A DNA stretch of 64,000 bases from Mesorhizobium prunaredense (GCF_900156895.1 NZ_FTPD01000082.1:234161-298160), one strand, 5' to 3'; shown: positions 16,707-25,856, counted from the stretch's first letter. Program-made: numbers and translations. The notes: a model not told the origin generated them from the letters alone.

Positions 16707-18586
16707 CTGGTCAGGGCTTGGGCAACGGCGGTCTGGTCGATGCGAACGTCATATTGCGTCTGCAGCTGCGCCACCAGCTGGTCGAGCAGGTCGTCGGACA
16801 TGCCGGCGGTGAACGATTTCTGCGCGTCGTCCGGCACCGAGCTGGCGTCGGCTCCGGCAGGCTCGAACACTTCGGCGATCCTGAACAGGATCTGTCCGTC
16901 GCCGGTGGGCGAGGGGATCAATCCGGTCCCGCCTTCGCCTTCGCCGAACATCGCAGCCGCCCCTTCCTTGCCGAAATCGGCGTCGTCCGCCCCGCGCTTG
17001 ACGCCGCGCTTGGTCTGCTTCTCAAGCTTGAGCTCGCTCGCGATCACGTCGAGCGTGGCGCCGGCCTTGAGACGCTTCTCGAGCTCCTGCGCTTTTGCGG
17101 TGAGCCGCTTGGTCGTTTCCGCCGCCGTCCAGTCGGCCACCACCTTCTGGCGGACTTCATCCAGCGTGCGGTCGCGGGCCGGCGTGATCGAATCCACCTC
17201 GTAGAACACGAAGCCGTTGTTGGCGGTGGTGAGGTCGGGATTCTCGGTGCCGGGTTCGGCATCAAACACCGCCTTGATGAGCTCCGGCGATTCCGGCAGA
17301 TCCTTGACGATGGTGCCGTCCGGCCTCAGGCCGGTGCGATCGATCGCGTCGACGGTGACGACCTTCAGCTTCAGTTTTTCGGCCGCTTGCTTGAGCGTGC
17401 TGCCCGAAGCGCGGCTATCTTCGTAACTGTCATGCACGTCGAGCAGAATGCGGCTTGCCTCGCCCAGCGCCAGGTCCTTGCGGATGTCGGCGGCCACTTC
17501 GGCCAACGGCTTCACCACTTCGGGCTTGATCTCGGTGACGCGCAGCAGCACCGGACCGAAGGCGCCCTGAACGACCGGGCTGACTTCGTTGACGTTGAGC
17601 GCAAACGCCGCATCCGCCACCGCTTTGTCGGCGATCTTGTCCTTGGACAGCGTGCCAAGCAGCGTGTCGGCCTGCGTCTTGCCTTCGGCGGCGACGAGTT
17701 TGTCAAAGGTCGCGCCGGTCTTGAGTGAATCCTCCGCGGCATCGGGCGTTTTGAACACGAGCTGTTCGATGGTGCGCGTTTCCGGCGTGGTGTAGCGCCC
17801 CTTGTTCTTGTTGTAGTCGTCGCTGACCTGCTGGTCGGTCACGGCACTCACATCCATGATGTCTTCCGGCTCGAGCCTGACATAGGAGAATTTGCGGTAT
17901 TCGGGCGCCGCATAGGTCTTCTTGTTTTCCTCAAAATAGGCCGAAAGCGTAGTATCGGATGGCGCTTCGATCGGCTCGACCAGCGATTTCGGCAAGGTCA
18001 CGTAGTCGATGGTGCGGTCTTCGCCACGATAAAGCGCGACCGCCTTCAAGAACGTATTCGGGGCCTTGAGGCCGTCCGAAACCGCCTCGACGATCTGCTG
18101 GCGCACAGCCACCTGGGCGCGATTCCTGAGATAGTCTTCCGGCCGCATGCCGACCTGTTGCAGTATGTATTCGAAAGTCCTTCTGTCGAAGGTGCCGCCG
18201 GGACCCTTGAAGGCCGGATCTTCATGCGTGAGTTGGGCCAGCCGGTCCTTGGACAGCCCAAGCCCGAGCTTGCGGGCCTGCTCATCGAGGACTGCCCCCG
18301 ACACGAGTTGCGCCAGCACCTGGTTGTCGAGGCCGAGCGCCGTCGCCTGCTCGCGGCTGATGCGCTGGCCGAATTGCTGCGACATCACGCTGATCTGCCG
18401 GTCATAGGCCAGCCGATACTCGTTGATCGACACTTTGGTGCCTCCGGCCGTGACAACGGCATCGTGGCCTGCAAAACCACCGACCATCTGTCCGGAAATG
18501 CCCCAGACGGCGAAGCTCAACACCAACAATATCAGCAGCGCTTTCGCGATCCAGGTCCCCGCCGCGCTTCTCAAGATACTAAGCAT
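16703..18586 (-). CDS. PpiD-like membrane-anchored peptidylprolyl isomerase
   Basis: Periplasmic folding factor anchored in the inner membrane, near the Sec translocon by analogy with E. coli PpiD. The 627 residues start at the ATG at 18586 (MLSILRSAAGTW), followed at once by one membrane helix (ALLILLVLSFAVWGISG), a SurA-like N-terminal chaperone region (about 40-200), a parvulin-type domain in the middle and a second helical region. The frame runs 47 codons further upstream without family similarity. It is translationally coupled to trpD (4-nt overlap), which links envelope folding to tryptophan genes; this order is conserved in rhizobia from memory. Divergent from tpiA. Confidence 0.9.
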   Translation of the reverse strand: MLSILRSAAGTWIAKALLILLVLSFAVWGISGQMVGGFAGHDAVVTAGGTKVSINEYRLAYDRQISVMSQQFGQRISREQATALGLDNQVLAQLVSGAVLDEQARKLGLGLSKDRLAQLTHEDPAFKGPGGTFDRRTFEYILQQVGMRPEDYLRNRAQVAVRQQIVEAVSDGLKAPNTFLKAVALYRGEDRTIDYVTLPKSLVEPIEAPSDTTLSAYFEENKKTYAAPEYRKFSYVRLEPEDIMDVSAVTDQQVSDDYNKNKGRYTTPETRTIEQLVFKTPDAAEDSLKTGATFDKLVAAEGKTQADTLLGTLSKDKIADKAVADAAFALNVNEVSPVVQGAFGPVLLRVTEIKPEVVKPLAEVAADIRKDLALGEASRILLDVHDSYEDSRASGSTLKQAAEKLKLKVVTVDAIDRTGLRPDGTIVKDLPESPELIKAVFDAEPGTENPDLTTANNGFVFYEVDSITPARDRTLDEVRQKVVADWTAAETTKRLTAKAQELEKRLKAGATLDVIASELKLEKQTKRGVKRGADDADFGKEGAAAMFGEGEGGTGLIPSPTGDGQILFRIAEVFEPAGADASSVPDDAQKSFTAGMSDDLLDQLVAQLQTQYDVRIDQTAVAQALTR

Positions 18587-18732
18587 GGTCACTTCCGATT
18601 TTTTCGCGCATTTTCGCATGCGCCGAGTCTGAAACAAGCGCAATAGCGTCCTTCCGGCCCACTGTCGATTGCTTTGTGGGCTGAGTTTGGTAGTGAGGAC
18701 GCAGCCGAATATTGCCCGGAGAAGCAAATCCC

Positions 18733-19500
18733 ATGACGCCTGGAATCCGCCCGCTGGTCGCCGGCAACTGGAAAATGAACGGCACCAGCGCCTCGCTCAA
18801 CGAACTCAGGATGATCGGCAACGGTTTCATGAGCGGGCTCGATGCGGAGACCGAAGCGCTGGTCTGCGTTCCGGCGACGCTGCTTGCGCATGCCGCGGAG
18901 ATCTTGTCGCGCACGCCGGTCCGGGCCGGGGGAGAGGACTGCCACACCGAGGAGAGCGGCGCCCATACCGGCTGTATTTCGGCCGAGATGCTGAAAGATG
19001 CGGGCGCCAGTCACGTCATCGTCGGCCATTCCGAACGCCGCGCCGATCACAATGAGGACGACGCCATCGTCCAGGCCAAGGCGTCCGCCGCGTGGCGCGC
19101 CGGGCTGGTTGCCATCATCTGCATCGGCGAGACGAGAGCCGAGCGCGAGGCGGGCGCTACGCTCGACGTGCTGTCGCGGCAGGTCGCCGGCTCGGTGCCG
19201 CCCAACGCCACGGCATCGAATACCGTCATCGCCTATGAGCCCGTATGGGCGATCGGCACGGGACTGACGCCGACCGCCGCCGACGTTGCTGAGGCGCATG
19301 CGCATATTCGCGAAAAACTGTCGGAAAAGCTTGGCAGCGCGGCGGCCAAGATGCGCATCCTCTATGGCGGCTCGGTCAAGCCGTCGAACGCGGTCGAACT
19401 GCTCGGCGTGAAAAATGTCGACGGCGCGCTGGTCGGCGGCGCCAGCCTGAAGGCGGCGGATTTTCTCGGCATTGCCGAAGCCTATCGAAATATCTCCTAG
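18733..19500 (+). CDS. tpiA: Triosephosphate isomerase
   Basis: Interconverts dihydroxyacetone phosphate and glyceraldehyde 3-phosphate. The protein has 255 residues from the ATG at 18733 (MTPGIRPLVAGNWKMNG), preceded by GGAGAAG. Catalytic features are the Lys in GNWKMNG, the His in VIVGHSERR, the Glu in AYEPVWAIGTG and the phosphate-binding LYGGSVKPSN near the C-terminus. Standalone gene, divergent from the PpiD-like gene. Confidence 0.97.
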   Translation: MTPGIRPLVAGNWKMNGTSASLNELRMIGNGFMSGLDAETEALVCVPATLLAHAAEILSRTPVRAGGEDCHTEESGAHTGCISAEMLKDAGASHVIVGHSERRADHNEDDAIVQAKASAAWRAGLVAIICIGETRAEREAGATLDVLSRQVAGSVPPNATASNTVIAYEPVWAIGTGLTPTAADVAEAHAHIREKLSEKLGSAAAKMRILYGGSVKPSNAVELLGVKNVDGALVGGASLKAADFLGIAEAYRNIS

Positions 19501-19589
19501 CATCGAAAGGCTGTCGGGCACTTCGGGTACTGTGCTGCAGCGGAAAACGTTGCAACGGGCGCATTGCTTCCCATATTCCGGCCACGGGC

Positions 19590-19618
19590 TTGGAAATGCC
19601 GTCAAAGCATTGTATGAG
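19590..19618 (+). promoter_or_regulatory. Candidate sigma70 promoter for secG
   Basis: TTGGAA (19590-19595), a 17-nt spacer and TATGAG (19613-19618), 57 nt before the secG ATG. Both boxes match the housekeeping consensus in 4 of 6 positions; weak evidence, from position and spacing only. Confidence 0.3.
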
Positions 19619-19675
19619 CCGCCTCCAAATCACCGGTCGTATCCGCGGCCGCGCAAGGCTTTGCCAGGATAAATT

Positions 19676-20134
19676 ATGGAAACCGTACTGATCGTCGTCC
19701 ACCTCATGGTCGTGCTCGCTCTTGTCGGCGTGGTGCTGCTGCAGCGCTCCGAAGGCGGCGGCCTCGGCATCGGCGGCGGATCGGGCTTCATGACCGCGCG
19801 CGGCGCCGCCAACGCGCTGACGCGGGCGACGGCGATCCTGGCGGCGGCGTTCTTCGCCACCTCGCTGACCTTGTCGATCGTCGCCCGTTACGGCGAGAAG
19901 CCGATCGATATTCTTGATCGCGTGCCTGTGACGAACGGCGGGGGCGGCGTGCTCAACCAGTTGCCTGGCACCACGACGCCGACACCGCCGTCCGGCAGTA
20001 CGGCGCCAACGCCGCCTTCCGGCAATGATGCCGCAGCCCCGGCTCCCGCTGCACCGCCAGCGGCGGATTCGACCACGCCGCCGGCCACAAACGGCGCCAC
20101 CCTGCCAGTAACACCGCAGGTTCCAAACCAGTAA
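19676..20134 (+). CDS. secG: Protein translocase subunit SecG
   Basis: Small auxiliary subunit of the SecYEG channel. Two membrane helices are visible (about residues 2-20, VLIVVHLMVVLALVGVVLLQ, and 45-67) with the family loop RSEGGGLGIGGGSGFMTARG between them. The 152 residues exceed the E. coli protein (110) because of a low-complexity Pro/Thr/Ala/Ser tail after residue 95 (TTTPTPPSGSTAPTPPSG), common in rhizobia. It sits between tpiA and an L,D-transpeptidase; in many alphaproteobacteria secG, pyrG and tpiA cluster in this way. Confidence 0.95.
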   Translation: METVLIVVHLMVVLALVGVVLLQRSEGGGLGIGGGSGFMTARGAANALTRATAILAAAFFATSLTLSIVARYGEKPIDILDRVPVTNGGGGVLNQLPGTTTPTPPSGSTAPTPPSGNDAAAPAPAAPPAADSTTPPATNGATLPVTPQVPNQ

Positions 20135-20345
20135 TCAGCAGACGTCCGGCGCCGCAATCTGTTGTTGTTTGAACACAGTCGCGGCAAATGCCGCACGATC
20201 GCGAGGATTCGACCGGGCGCGGCACGCCAGGGCGCTTGAGGCGTCTCCGATTAATCGATTATAGATTGCGCGCGGCACATTCGGGGTCCTTGGGGGACGC
20301 CGGGCGACGCCGTGGCAACAAGCATTGAACGATCGGATCTTCGCC

Positions 20346-21464
20346 ATGCAGCTTCGCAGCTTCATTTTAGCCGGCCTTTGGGCCGTGCTCAGCCTTGGTG
20401 CGCCCGCTTACGCGGCCATGCCGGCGGGCAATTCGGCCCCTAAATCCGCAGTCACAACTGACGTCGTCAACGTCGCCGCCAAAAGCGATGCGGCGCAACT
20501 AAGGCTCCTCAAGAAGAAAAAAGACCCAAGCCCGGCCGATCTTGCCCGGATCAGGAAGATCGAAGCCAAGATCGCGGCTGACAAGCAGGCTGCACGAATC
20601 AAGGCGATCGAGGCAAGGAAGCTGGCGATGCGCGAGGCGGCCAAAGCCAAGTCCGACGCGGAACGGCAGGCGTTTCTTGCCAGGAAGGGCCTCGCCAAGA
20701 AGGATAAGTCCGCTGGCCAGGCCAGGCTGGCCGATGCCAGGCCGGTCAAGATCATCGAACCGATTCAACCCATCGCCGCAATCCAGTCGGCCGAGGCAAT
20801 TCCCGCCGAGGCTATGAACGTCGCGCTGACCGGCAACAACGGGGAATTGCGCAGCGAGCCGGTCGGACAGAAGCCGCAGCGCGTCGGGCTGTTCGCCGGC
20901 CTGTTCGGCGGCACGTCCTCGTCGATGTCGCTGCTCCCCGAGACCCGCGCCCTCGATGCCGCGCTCGCCAGTAAGGAAGCAAGGAAGCAGTTCAAGGTGA
21001 AGCCGGAGTTCGTGCCGCAAGAGGTCGAGTTCACCGGCTATAGCCCCGGCACCATCGTCATCGATACGAGTGCGCGCCGCCTCTATCTCGTCGAATCCTC
21101 CTGGACCGCCCGCCGTTATGCGATTGCGGTCGGTCGTGACGGCCTGCAGTTCAAGGGCACGGTCGCCGTCGGCGACAAGCAGGAATGGCCCCGCTGGATC
21201 CCGACGCTCGAGATGCAGAAGCGTGAGCCGAAGAATTACGGCCGGTACAAGGACGGCATGCCCGGCGGCGGCGATAACCCGCTCGGCGCGCGCGCCATCT
21301 ATCTCTACGACGGCAAGAAGGACACCCATCTGCGCATTCACGGCACCATTGCGCCGCAGTCGATCGGGACGAGCTCCTCCAACGGCTGTTTCCGCATGAT
21401 CAACGAGCACGTCATGGACCTTTATCGCAGGGTGAAAGTGGGCACCAAGGTCGTCATCATCTGA
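20346..21464 (+). CDS. L,D-transpeptidase (YkuD domain)
   Basis: Periplasmic enzyme that makes 3-3 peptidoglycan cross-links or attaches envelope proteins. The start chosen is the ATG at 20346, giving MQLRSFILAGLWAVLSLGAP, a clear signal peptide; a TTG 7 codons upstream is possible. After it comes a Lys/Ala-rich, probably helical linker (about 45-125), and then the catalytic domain (about 225-372) with the hallmark HGT...SSSNGCFRM, which carries the catalytic Cys. Length is 372 residues. It is followed by a clear terminator at 21482. The exact substrate is not predictable. Confidence 0.9.
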   Translation: MQLRSFILAGLWAVLSLGAPAYAAMPAGNSAPKSAVTTDVVNVAAKSDAAQLRLLKKKKDPSPADLARIRKIEAKIAADKQAARIKAIEARKLAMREAAKAKSDAERQAFLARKGLAKKDKSAGQARLADARPVKIIEPIQPIAAIQSAEAIPAEAMNVALTGNNGELRSEPVGQKPQRVGLFAGLFGGTSSSMSLLPETRALDAALASKEARKQFKVKPEFVPQEVEFTGYSPGTIVIDTSARRLYLVESSWTARRYAIAVGRDGLQFKGTVAVGDKQEWPRWIPTLEMQKREPKNYGRYKDGMPGGGDNPLGARAIYLYDGKKDTHLRIHGTIAPQSIGTSSSNGCFRMINEHVMDLYRRVKVGTKVVII

Positions 21465-21481
21465 CGCCTTGACGGGTCAAA

Positions 21482-21510
21482 CAAAAGGGCCGGCCTCGCC
21501 GGCCCTTTTG
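21482..21510 (+). terminator. Intrinsic terminator after the L,D-transpeptidase
   Basis: A perfect 13-bp stem: CAAAAGGGCCGGC (21482-21494), loop CTC, GCCGGCCCTTTTG (21498-21510), with T-rich sequence at and just after the 3' arm. It starts 17 nt after the stop codon and separates the gene from pyrG. Confidence 0.85.
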
Positions 21511-21610
21511 CTTTGGTTCGAGCATCACCGGGGCGCCTTCTTGGGAAAAAGCCTTCGCGGCGGTTTTTTCTCTGGCGGAATCAATTCGGCCGCGTTAAGC
21601 GATGACTCCC

Positions 21611-23239
21611 ATGGCGCGATATGTATTCATCACAGGCGGCGTGGTTTCCTCACTCGGAAAAGGCATCGCTGCAGCGGCCCTTGGGGCTCTCTTGCAGGCG
21701 CGAGGCTATCGCGCGCGCATAAAGAAGCTTGATCCCTATCTCAATGTCGATCCCGGCACGATGTCGCCATACCAGCATGGCGAAGTCTTCGTGACGGATG
21801 ACGGCGCCGAGACCGATCTCGATCTTGGCCATTATGAGCGCTTCACCGGCCGCTCGGCCAACCAGCAGGACAACATCACCACGGGCCGCATCTACAAGAA
21901 CATCATCGAGCGGGAGCGACGCGGCGACTATCTTGGCGCCACCGTGCAGGTCATTCCGCACGTCACCGACGAGATCAAGAATTTCATTCTCAACGGCAAT
22001 GACGACTATGACTTCGTCCTGTGTGAGATCGGCGGCACCGTCGGCGACATCGAGGCGATGCCGTTTCTGGAGGCGATCCGCCAACTTGGCAACGACCTGC
22101 CGCGCAACAACGCCGTCTACGTGCACCTGACGCTGATGCCCTACATCCCAACGGCGGGCGAATTGAAGACCAAGCCGACCCAGCATTCGGTCAAGGAATT
22201 GCGCGGCATCGGCATCGCGCCCGACATTCTGCTGGTCCGCGCCGACCGCCCCATCCCCAGGGAAGAGCGCCGCAAACTGTCGCTGTTTTGCAATGTGCGC
22301 GAGAGCGCGGTCATCCAGGCGCTCGACGTGCCGCACATCTACGACGTGCCGATGGCCTATCACAATGAAGGGCTGGATTCGGAAGTGCTGGCCGCTTTCG
22401 GCATCGATCCGGCACCGAAGCCGCGGATGGAGCCCTGGCAAGCGGTGTCCAAACGCATCCACAACCCGGAAGGCGAGGTGACCATCGCCGTCGTCGGCAA
22501 ATATACCGGCCTCAAGGACGCCTACAAATCGCTGATCGAGGCGCTGTCGCATGGCGGTCTCGCCAACCACGTCAAGGTCAAGCTCGACTGGATCGAGAGC
22601 GAGATATTCGAGAAAGAAGACCCGGCGCCGTGGCTGGAAAAGGTCCACGGCATTCTGGTCCCCGGCGGTTTTGGCGAGCGCGGCGCGGAAGGCAAGATCC
22701 TTGCGGCGAAGTTCGCCCGCGAGCGAAAAGTGCCGTATTTCGGCATCTGCTTCGGCATGCAGATGGCCTGCATCGAGGCAGCGCGTTCGCTGGCCGGCGT
22801 CAAGCATGCCTCGTCGACCGAATTCGGTCCGACCGAGGAACCGGTCGTCGGCCTGATGACGGAATGGCTGAAAGGCAACATGCTGGAGAAGCGTAGGGAA
22901 ACCGGCGATCTCGGCGGCACCATGCGGCTCGGTGCCTATCAGGCGGACCTCGCCAAGGGCTCGAAGATCGCCGAGATCTATGGCGACACGCAGATTTCCG
23001 AGCGCCACCGCCACCGCTACGAGGTCAATGTCGACTACAAGGAGCGGCTGGAGGATTGCGGCCTGGTTTTTGCCGGCATGTCGCCGGACGGCGTGCTGCC
23101 GGAAACGGTCGAATATCCCGACCATCCCTGGTTCATCGGCGTGCAATATCATCCCGAGCTGAAAAGCCGGCCGCTTGACCCGCACCCGCTGTTTGCCAGC
23201 TTCATCGAGGCGGCGGTGGAGCAGAGCCGCCTGGTCTAA
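21611..23239 (+). CDS. pyrG: CTP synthase
   Basis: Makes CTP from UTP, ATP and glutamine. The protein has 542 residues from the ATG at 21611 (MARYVFITGGVVSSLGKGI); an ATG three codons earlier is also open. N-terminal synthase domain with GGVVSSLGKG and KKLDPYLNVDPGTMSP; C-terminal class I glutamine amidotransferase with the nucleophile Cys in YFGICFGMQMA and the His/Glu pair in GVQYHPELKS. Length and all catalytic motifs are intact. A promoter probably lies between 21510 and 21600. Confidence 0.97.
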   Translation: MARYVFITGGVVSSLGKGIAAAALGALLQARGYRARIKKLDPYLNVDPGTMSPYQHGEVFVTDDGAETDLDLGHYERFTGRSANQQDNITTGRIYKNIIERERRGDYLGATVQVIPHVTDEIKNFILNGNDDYDFVLCEIGGTVGDIEAMPFLEAIRQLGNDLPRNNAVYVHLTLMPYIPTAGELKTKPTQHSVKELRGIGIAPDILLVRADRPIPREERRKLSLFCNVRESAVIQALDVPHIYDVPMAYHNEGLDSEVLAAFGIDPAPKPRMEPWQAVSKRIHNPEGEVTIAVVGKYTGLKDAYKSLIEALSHGGLANHVKVKLDWIESEIFEKEDPAPWLEKVHGILVPGGFGERGAEGKILAAKFARERKVPYFGICFGMQMACIEAARSLAGVKHASSTEFGPTEEPVVGLMTEWLKGNMLEKRRETGDLGGTMRLGAYQADLAKGSKIAEIYGDTQISERHRHRYEVNVDYKERLEDCGLVFAGMSPDGVLPETVEYPDHPWFIGVQYHPELKSRPLDPHPLFASFIEAAVEQSRLV

Positions 23240-23272
23240 ATCGACAGGCTATCGCGAGATATCCGGGCTAGC

Positions 23273-23812
23273 ATGCAAACCTACGTCGCTCTGCTTTACA
23301 GCATCGTCCTGGGCGAGGGGCGGCGTGTCGTCATGTCCGATCTCAGGGCCATGACAGAAGGCCTGGGGCTGAACAACCCGCGCACGTTGGTGGCGACCGG
23401 CAATCTGGTTTTCGAGACGAAAGAAACAGAAATTGCCGCGCTCGAGCGCCGATTGGAGACGGCGTTCCAAAAGACCTTCGGCCGCCATGTCGACATCATC
23501 GTGCGCCGCGCGGATGACTGGTTGAAGCTTGCGGCCGGCAATCCGTTTCCCGCCGAATCGGCTGCCGCCGCGGATCAGGTAGCGGTGCGCGTGATGCGCA
23601 AGCCTGTTCCCGCTGAGGCCGTTGCGGCGCTGGAGGCCTATGTCGGCAAGGATGAGCGGATGCAGGCCGTCGGCGGTGACATCTGGATCTTCTTTTCGCG
23701 CGAGACGCCAAGCTCGCGTCTTCTGGCGGCGATAAGCCATAAACGGCTCGGCGTCGGCACCTCGCGCAACTGGAACACAGTGCGCAAGCTGGCCGAGATG
23801 GTCGGCAAATAG
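23273..23812 (+). CDS. DUF1697 family protein
   Basis: A 179-residue cytoplasmic protein of the DUF1697 family, recognised by the N-terminal block YVALLYSIVLGEGRRVVMSDL, the GNLVFET turn and the C-terminal GVGTSRNWNTVRKLAEM. The biochemical role of the family is not established. It starts 33 nt after pyrG and may be read through from it. A 7-bp hairpin follows its stop. Confidence 0.85.
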   Translation: MQTYVALLYSIVLGEGRRVVMSDLRAMTEGLGLNNPRTLVATGNLVFETKETEIAALERRLETAFQKTFGRHVDIIVRRADDWLKLAAGNPFPAESAAAADQVAVRVMRKPVPAEAVAALEAYVGKDERMQAVGGDIWIFFSRETPSSRLLAAISHKRLGVGTSRNWNTVRKLAEMVGK

Positions 23813-23816
23813 AGTT

Positions 23817-23839
23817 CCGGCAACCGATTGATTTGCCGG
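23817..23839 (+). terminator. Short hairpin after the DUF1697 gene
   Basis: CCGGCAA (23817-23823), a 9-nt loop and TTGCCGG (23833-23839) begin 4 nt after the stop codon. There is no U-run, so termination would be weak or Rho-assisted. Confidence 0.4.
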
Positions 23840-24061
23840 CGTTGGCCTTAAAGGACATTCAATCAGAACTGCGCGTCGTTGCATCGTAACGGTCGATCGC
23901 TTCGCTTGTCACGTTTGGTGATTCGATTTCGGTCGAACGATATGAAAGACTTCGTTTTTGGCCCGACTTTTTTTCACCATCGGGTTCTGACTGCCGGAAA
24001 CCACATGGTCAGCAGTTCAAAAGGTTCGATCAGGCACATAGCGATCGACCGGGAGGAAACA

Positions 24062-24364
24062 ATGGATCGCCTGCAATTCTTTACGCCTGTGCGGATTTCG
24101 CGCGGGCAGGAAGGCCTTGCCGAAGAAATTTACAGCGTAGCCGACGCGAAGGAGTTCTTGCGTAAATGGCCAATCGGCCGGCGTGGGCCAGTCTACCAAT
24201 GCGCGGTGAATTGCTGCTCCGCAGCTCTGGCGGGCCGGATGTCGGCAGAGGAAGCAAGGAAGGCTTTTACCGGCTTCGCCCGCATCACGCGCTTGCTCGC
24301 CGAAGACATGGCTCTGCCGATGGGCGGCGGCAATGTTGATAACGTGCATGCGCTGAGGCGATGA
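24062..24364 (+). CDS. DUF982 family protein, copy A
   Basis: A 100-residue protein of DUF982, a small family expanded in rhizobia with no known function. The start is the ATG at 24062 directly after GGGAGGAAAC; the frame extends 61 codons upstream but those codons are not conserved. Visible features are MDRLQFFTPVRISRG, RRGPVYQCAVNCCSAALAG with paired Cys, and the helical MSAEEARKAFTGFARITRLL. A second gene at 35004 is nearly identical in layout and also shares the 60-70 nt before the start, including AAGGTTCGATC and the ribosome site, so leader and gene were duplicated together. Confidence 0.8.
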   Translation: MDRLQFFTPVRISRGQEGLAEEIYSVADAKEFLRKWPIGRRGPVYQCAVNCCSAALAGRMSAEEARKAFTGFARITRLLAEDMALPMGGGNVDNVHALRR

Positions 24365-24406
24365 ACGTTCATATTTGATCCTGCCAGGAACGGGGCATCG
24401 GCAAAG

Positions 24407-24907
24407 TCACAGCACCTCGACCGAGGCAGCGAACACGTAGCCAGCGCCACGCTCGGTGACAATGAGTTTCGGCTCGCTCGGGTTGACCTCGAGCTTGCGG
24501 CGCAGTCGCAATATCTGCACATCGATACTGCGGTCAAACACCTCTTCGTCGTGAATCCTGCTGGCAGCGAGAAGCTGCTCGCGGCTCAGGATCTGCTGCG
24601 GCGATTGCAGGAAGGCTGCCAGCAGGTTGAACTCGCCGGCGGTCAGCGGCGTCGCTTCGCCGGCGGGCGAGCTTAGGCGCCGCATCCGCATGTCGAGTTC
24701 CCAGCCAGCAAAGCGGTAGCGTTTGGGCTTCTTGCCAGGCGACTGCTGGCGCGTTGATCCCGATCGCCGCAGCACGGCGCGAACGCGCGCAAGCAGTTCC
24801 CTGAGGCTGAAGGGCTTGGTGATGTAGTCGTCAGCCCCGAGTTCCAGGCCGACGATATGGCTACTGGAACGCGACGCCGGAAGAGAATGCGAGGGTAGGT
24901 TTTTCAC
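24407..24907 (-). pseudogene. Truncated OmpR-type response regulator
   Basis: The 166-residue frame matches only the end of a receiver domain (IVGLELGADDYITKPFSLRELLARVRAVLRR, about residues 18-48, including the conserved Lys of TKPF) and then a complete winged-helix DNA-binding domain (about 65-162, ending ERGAGYVFAASVEVL). The first 75-80 residues of the receiver, including the phospho-acceptor Asp and the acidic pocket, are absent, and no cognate kinase is adjacent. The break point abuts a DUF982-like remnant at 24923-25040, which suggests a deletion or rearrangement. It could still make a constitutive DNA-binding fragment, but I treat it as decayed. Confidence 0.7.
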
Positions 24908-24922
24908 TGACGCCCCGCCGTT

Positions 24923-25040
24923 TTGTACAGAGCCGGCAAAGCCATCTCCACGGCGCTAGGCGGAGTCGCTGCGGCGATCTATCAGGGCGCGGTGAATAGC
25001 TGCGCCGTGGCCCTGGCTCGGCGGCTCACGGGCCTGCTTC
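24923..25040 (+). pseudogene. DUF982-like gene remnant
   Basis: The plus-strand frame reads AAIYQGAVNSCAVALARRLTG, which aligns with PVYQCAVNCCSAALAGRMSA of the intact DUF982 copies (shared Y-Q, AVN-C, AL-A-R). No matching N-terminus, start or ribosome site precedes it, and the frame runs on into antisense TetR sequence. It is probably the scar of a third DUF982 copy at the junction that truncated the response regulator. Short alignment, so moderate certainty only. Confidence 0.4.
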
Positions 25041-25775
25041 GAGGAAAGCCCGGGCAAACCCGGGTTGCGCTGCTTCTATCGTTCCATCGGGCAGCTTCAA
25101 AAGCCGGTCGATTGCGATGCCGTAGAGCCGCAGCCGATCATCGAGCAGCCGCGCCGCTTCGTCGATGTTGCCCTGCTCGGCCTTTAGCAAGGCGCGGTGC
25201 ATTACATCCCGAAAGATCAGCCGCAGCTGCAAGAACATCTCGGCGAAGGCTTCCGGGTCGGGCACGTCGAAGATGCCTTCGTCGCTGCCTTTCCTGAGCA
25301 GATCGGTGATTATCGGCATGGCCAATTCCCTGGCCGACTGGTCGACCCGATGGAAGAGGGCAAGGTTCTCGGGCCGGAACAGGACGAAAAATGTCTTGCG
25401 CATTTGCGGGGCAAGCTCGACGTTCAGCCGCCGCGAGCCGGCAAACAGGGCATTGAGCCGGCCAAGCCCATCGAGTGAGGGATCGTTGAGCACGGGCTGC
25501 AATTCGGTGAAGCTGTCGCGGGCGAGACGTGTGGCGAGCGCCTCCAGCAGGGCCTCTTTCGATGCGAAATAGTGGTAGAACGCGCCCTTCGACAGGCCGG
25601 CCTCGCGGATGATGTCGTTCACCGTGGTGTTGTCATAGCCACGCTCGAAGAAAAGCCGCTGGGCGCAGTCGAGGAGCTCGGCGGATCTTATCTCCGGCGA
25701 CTTGATCACTCGGGGCAAATCGAACCTCACAAAGTGCAGGTGGGCAAGAGGAGCACGAACCGGAACTTTATGCAA
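25026..25775 (-). CDS. TetR family transcriptional regulator of the adjacent exporter
   Basis: Typical TetR N-terminal helix-turn-helix (DIIREAGLSKGAFYHYFASKEALLEAL) and an all-helical ligand domain. Up to 249 residues from the ATG at 25775, but family proteins start near RSAELLDCAQRLF, so the GTGs at 25730 or 25709 are plausible starts; none has a good ribosome site. A perfect 17-bp palindrome lies at 25783-25799, in the gap to the divergent exporter operon, so it most likely represses that operon and itself until a toxic substrate binds. The ligand is unknown. Confidence 0.88.
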   Translation of the reverse strand: MHKVPVRAPLAHLHFVRFDLPRVIKSPEIRSAELLDCAQRLFFERGYDNTTVNDIIREAGLSKGAFYHYFASKEALLEALATRLARDSFTELQPVLNDPSLDGLGRLNALFAGSRRLNVELAPQMRKTFFVLFRPENLALFHRVDQSARELAMPIITDLLRKGSDEGIFDVPDPEAFAEMFLQLRLIFRDVMHRALLKAEQGNIDEAARLLDDRLRLYGIAIDRLLKLPDGTIEAAQPGFARAFLEAGP

Positions 25776-25782
25776 CTTTTAT

Positions 25783-25799
25783 AGACCGACGGTCGGTCT
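25783..25799. promoter_or_regulatory. TetR operator overlapping the exporter promoter
   Basis: AGACCGACGGTCGGTCT is a perfect palindrome (8 bp either side of a central G), typical of TetR operators. On the plus strand it overlaps a candidate -35 box TAGACC (25782-25787), followed after 17 nt by TATTAT (25805-25810), so binding would block transcription of the exporter operon. Confidence 0.8.
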
Positions 25800-25856
25800 G
25801 GTGCTATTATCTGTCACCGCCCGACATTCGGATTCGATCATGGAGGGAAAAGTCCC

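Noticed and set aside
21650..23185. Minus-strand frame of 511 codons opposite pyrG
   Set aside because: PyrG motifs fix the coding strand; the antisense frame has no recognisable features.
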